Part shown: piece after piece, positions 23,892-26,094 of the stretch
Layout of the letters: each line of letters opens with the position of its first letter
Position numbering within the stretch: position 1 is the first letter of the stretch
NCBI GenBank assembly: GCA_910586295.1
Contig: CAJUGE010000022.1
Location: forward strand, 1 to 26,094
Direction of reading: 5' to 3'
Length of the DNA: 26,094 nucleotides
Origin: an uncultured Bacilli bacterium
Lineage (GTDB): Bacteria > Bacillota_I > Bacilli_A > RF39 > UBA660
The notes under the pieces: model-generated
The model's database searches: none
Told to the model about the DNA's origin: nothing
Seen by the model: only the letters and a program-made list of their open reading frames with translations
Made by a program: the position numbers and the translations under genes

Positions 23892-24006
23892 CAACTACCA
23901 AGATTTTAGAATTCATATAGTACTTGTTAAATTTAAGTGTTTTTAATCTTATTAAAATAAAGGCAAAAGTATTTAAATCAACTTTGAAGTGCATGAATAC
24001 TAACCG

Positions 24007-24046
24007 CCCCACGAAGAGGACGTGATTAAATGTGTCCTCATTTTTG
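24007..24046 (+). terminator. Diverged CCCC-box terminator at the block's right end
   Basis: CCCCACGAA, then GAGGAC/GTCCTC (24016-24039), then ATTTTTG. Sequence to its right resembles what follows the terminator at 16146. The 630 bp from 23839 to 24470 otherwise hold no gene. Confidence 0.55.
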
Positions 24047-24071
24047 CCCTTGAATAAAGGAATTGCAAGGA

Positions 24072-24110
24072 CTTAGGTGACATTCTCAAAAATCTAGGCG
24101 ACATTTAGTC
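24072..24110. repeat. Diverged copy of the GGCGACA repeat block
   Basis: CTTAGGTGACA (24072) and TCTAGGCGACA (24093), 21 bp apart, then TTTAGTC, in the same order as at 16203-16252. With that block it brackets about 7.9 kb. Confidence 0.6.
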
Positions 24111-24297
24111 TTGAAAATAATAATATAAGGATGTACAAAAAAGGAAAAATAAAACTGCTACCTAAAATAGTATTAATAATACATAATAAATGTTATTTTA
24201 TCAGAGATTTAAATTTTTAACTACGAAAAGTGCAGATATTATCTATACAATTATACACAAAAGAATCTAAAATACAATTAAATAATGTGTTTAATTA

Positions 24298-24321
24298 ATT
24301 GGCCAGACGCGTCTGACTAAT
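24298..24321. promoter_or_regulatory. Imperfect palindrome related to 16394-16419
   Basis: A perfect core CAGACGCGTCTG (24304-24315) with mostly paired flanks ATTGGC/GACTAAT. It matches the 16394 palindrome at about 21 of 26 positions. AGAAGGAGG follows but leads only to a 27-codon or shorter frame. Confidence 0.6.
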
Positions 24322-24432
24322 ACAAGAAGGAGGATGTTCCATAAAAAACTTGCCATAAATCCATACATAGAGAAAAATGAATTAAATTGTAAATATAAAA
24401 AGTCTAAAAACTCATAAATTTATTAAAAATTT

Positions 24433-24458
24433 GAAACTTTTTAGACAAAAATTACGAC
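24433..24458 (+). promoter_or_regulatory. Candidate ECF-type autoregulatory promoter
   Basis: GAAAC (24433-24437), 17 bp, CGAC (24455-24458), upstream of the sigma gene. The AAC and CG(A/T)C elements are typical of ECF promoters, and no good sigma-A -35/-10 pair fits here. Confidence 0.5.
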
Positions 24459-24479
24459 TATTATAACGAGGTGAACAGA

Positions 24480-25016
24480 ATGGTCGATCAAGAAACCTTA
24501 AAAAAATTTGATACTCTATATTATGCTACTTATGAAGATATCTTAAAATATGTCATAGTGAATTGCTCCAATATTGAAGACGTTAAAGATATTACGCAAA
24601 ACATTTACCTAGAAGTCTTAAACAAAATAATAAAAAACAAAAATCTAAGTAAGTCATATGTTAAAGGTATAGCCAAAAATAAAGTAAAAGACTATTATAG
24701 ATTCAATTATAAAAATAAAATAGTATCACTATTTACAAATATAAAAGATAAAAAAGACATCGACTTAATTGATACTATAAGCTCAGAAGTTGACATAGAA
24801 AAAATTATATTAAAAGAAGAGGACATACTTTTTATTTGGGAATACTTAAAAAAGCAAAAAGCAGTTATCTCAAAAATATTTTATCTTTATTACTACCAAG
24901 AATACAATATAAAAGATATTTCTAAAGAGCTTAATATTAGTGAATCAAATGTAAAAAATTATTTGTATAGAACATTAGATAAACTTAATACTTTAATGAA
25001 AGATAGGGGTGAATAA
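24480..25016 (+). CDS. ECF-like sigma-70 family RNA polymerase sigma factor
   Basis: 178 residues from ATG 24480, with GAGGTG spaced 6 nt; an in-frame GTG at 24471 lies inside that Shine-Dalgarno. Region 2 is residues 10-75 (YEDILKYVIVNCSNIEDVKDI...QNIYLEVL and AKNKVKDYYR). Region 4 is about 120-172 (KIFYLYYYQEYNIKDISKEL, NISESNVKNYLYRTLDKL). No region 3 is present, which fits the ECF class. It directs RNA polymerase to a small stress- or envelope-related regulon. It ends 1 bp before the next gene's ATG, which encodes a single-pass membrane protein, the usual anti-sigma arrangement. Confidence 0.88.
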   Translation: MVDQETLKKFDTLYYATYEDILKYVIVNCSNIEDVKDITQNIYLEVLNKIIKNKNLSKSYVKGIAKNKVKDYYRFNYKNKIVSLFTNIKDKKDIDLIDTISSEVDIEKIILKEEDILFIWEYLKKQKAVISKIFYLYYYQEYNIKDISKELNISESNVKNYLYRTLDKLNTLMKDRGE

Positions 25017-25017
25017 A

Positions 25018-25677
25018 ATGTTAAAAAAACAAATAATTAAAAAGGTATTTGATAATGAGTTTAACATTAATGAGATGAGAAATCAAATACTATTAAAAAA
25101 TGAAAGGAAATATAATAAAAAGATGAACAAAATTTACAAATTTGCAGTACCAACATTTTTAGTACTAATAAGTAGTGTAATTGTTTTTTACAGTAATAAT
25201 ACATCAAAACATAATGATATAAAAAATAACATTCACATTAATAAATTAGAAAACCTACAAAGAGAAATGACTTTTGAAGTGAATGAAGAAGAAATCGAAA
25301 ACATACCTCAAAAGTTTGATTTTATACTAAATATTAATATTCCTAAAGATTTTGACTTAAAAAGAAAATACAATCTTTATACAAGAAGTAACATCGAAGT
25401 TAATACATTTGATATATTAAGGGACTATGTTTTTGAATATAAAAACAATAAAGGAAGTAAAATAGTAGTTTCTTTTTCAGAAACAGGTAGACCTCTCAAA
25501 GATTATAATTTAACAGTAGAGACATTATCGAAAATAAACAATACAGATATATTAATATCACAATATCAAAATTTATATTTAGTTAGCTTTAACTATAAGA
25601 AAATATTCTTTGCAGTTGAAACAGAAAATATAAGTATAGAAGAATTAACCTCATTATTAGAATCAATAATTAAATAA
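25018..25677 (+). CDS. Membrane-anchored presumed anti-sigma factor (DUF4367-like C-terminus)
   Basis: 219 residues from ATG 25018; AGGGGTG is 6 nt upstream, and an in-frame GTG at 25009 overlaps it. A cytoplasmic N-terminus (1-42, helical, Lys/Glu-rich) is followed by one transmembrane segment, FAVPTFLVLISSVIVFY (about 43-59), and an extracytoplasmic domain of about 155 residues. That domain ends in SKIVVSFSETG...ISQYQNLYLVSFNYKKIFFAVE and NISIEELTSLLESI, resembling DUF4367. A sigma factor next to a single-pass protein of this topology points to sigma sequestration at the membrane. No zinc-binding HxxxCxxC anti-sigma motif is seen, so the mechanism of binding is open. Confidence 0.75.
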   Translation: MLKKQIIKKVFDNEFNINEMRNQILLKNERKYNKKMNKIYKFAVPTFLVLISSVIVFYSNNTSKHNDIKNNIHINKLENLQREMTFEVNEEEIENIPQKFDFILNINIPKDFDLKRKYNLYTRSNIEVNTFDILRDYVFEYKNNKGSKIVVSFSETGRPLKDYNLTVETLSKINNTDILISQYQNLYLVSFNYKKIFFAVETENISIEELTSLLESIIK

Positions 25678-25678
25678 C

Positions 25679-25709
25679 AAGCCAACGAACAACCATCGTA
25701 GGCTTTTTT
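25679..25709 (+). terminator. Terminator of the sigma operon
   Basis: AAGCC-A-ACGA (25679-25688), loop ACAACCA, TCGT-A-GGCTT (25696-25705), then TTTTG. It starts 2 bp after the stop codon. Confidence 0.8.
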
Positions 25710-26094
25710 GCTAAAAAAGAAAAATTAGTACAACATGGAAATTATCATTATCATTCTTGCTAAATTATAAAGAAGTCAAAATATAAAGGATATTATTGTA
25801 ATAAGAACACAAACAAAACAAGAATTATTTTATTAGAATCAATTTTTAACAATAGTTATCCCTTGAAAAAATCACATAATAATACAAGAAAACACAAATT
25901 TTTATTATGAAACATTTAGTTAGTATGATATACTTAAAGTAACAAAGAAAGATGATAGTGTGAAAAGTTTTATGAAAAACTAAGCACTAAGTGAAAATGG
26001 TATTAATATGAAAATATTGATATAGAAAAGTAGTCAAAAATGACTGAAAATGATCTTTGAAAATTAGAATTAATAAAAAATGGACGTGCAAAAA
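25710..26094. other. No gene seen
   Basis: AT-rich sequence with stops in all frames. There is no RNA gene, terminator or promoter I can support. Confidence 0.5.

Noticed and set aside
24334..24417. Short ORF after AAGGAGG near the right palindrome
   Set aside because: The ATG directly abuts the Shine-Dalgarno with no spacing. The peptide is about 27 residues, lysine-rich and unrecognised. Probably a truncated remnant.
1..26094. CRISPR array
   Set aside because: No set of three or more regularly spaced identical repeats with unique spacers. The repeats found are dyads, pairs or short triplets.
1..26094. Alternative genetic code (TGA as Trp), suggested by the AT-rich Mollicutes-like composition
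   Set aside because: TGG encodes Trp throughout, and TGA acts as a stop at the ends of hamA and the RepA-like ATPase gene, both with overlapping downstream starts.

Overview
The window is AT-rich DNA (I estimate roughly 27-30% G+C) with strong Shine-Dalgarno sites and sigma-A-like TTGACA/TATAAT promoters. TGG is used for Trp and TGA as a stop. This suggests a low-GC member of the Bacillota, possibly one of the uncultured Bacilli or Mollicutes-like gut lineages, using the standard code. The host assignment is inference. The only clear core genes are recG and a yebC-family regulator (2750-5475). Most of the rest is accessory DNA.

Layout. 1-640: degraded end of an IS91-like transposase. 634-2480: a small XRE regulator divergent from a large lipoprotein gene, with three dyads spaced one every 30-31 bp between them. 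2485-5651: recG-yebC, bracketed by two candidate small RNAs that have their own promoters and terminators. 5680-16010: a likely integrative element of about 10.3 kb, bounded by the 11-bp direct repeat TTAGGTACCCA. It carries a tyrosine integrase, a RecA/RepA-like ATPase, a small DNA-binding protein and a divergent XRE repressor with paired TGTGA-N7-TCACA operators. Its cargo is a serine hydrolase, a frameshifted NUDIX gene, a DUF3800 protein, a candidate antisense or small RNA, a complete two-gene Hachiman anti-phage system (hamA-hamB) and a TnpV-like gene.

16130-24320: a second accessory block flanked by diverged direct repeats (terminator, GGCGACA repeats, GC-centred palindrome). It holds a KAP-family NTPase followed by a Fic gene broken by an in-frame TAG, a small unknown ORF, a decayed IS5/ISL2-like insertion, and a compact three-gene operon of AbiEi antitoxin, AbiEii toxin and a TOTE-type primase-helicase. 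The operon promoter is embedded in a long inverted repeat. 24433-25709: an ECF-like sigma factor with a membrane-anchored presumed anti-sigma partner, a candidate autoregulatory promoter and a clean terminator.

How it works together. The window is two adjacent defence-rich insertions next to a recG-yebC locus. The first moves by integrase and is probably kept quiet by its XRE repressor. The second looks older and partly decayed. The most unusual observations are the AbiE-TOTE operon with its embedded operator, the candidate small RNAs, the recurrent CCCCTGAA box in front of terminator hairpins, and the related palindromes at both ends of the second block.
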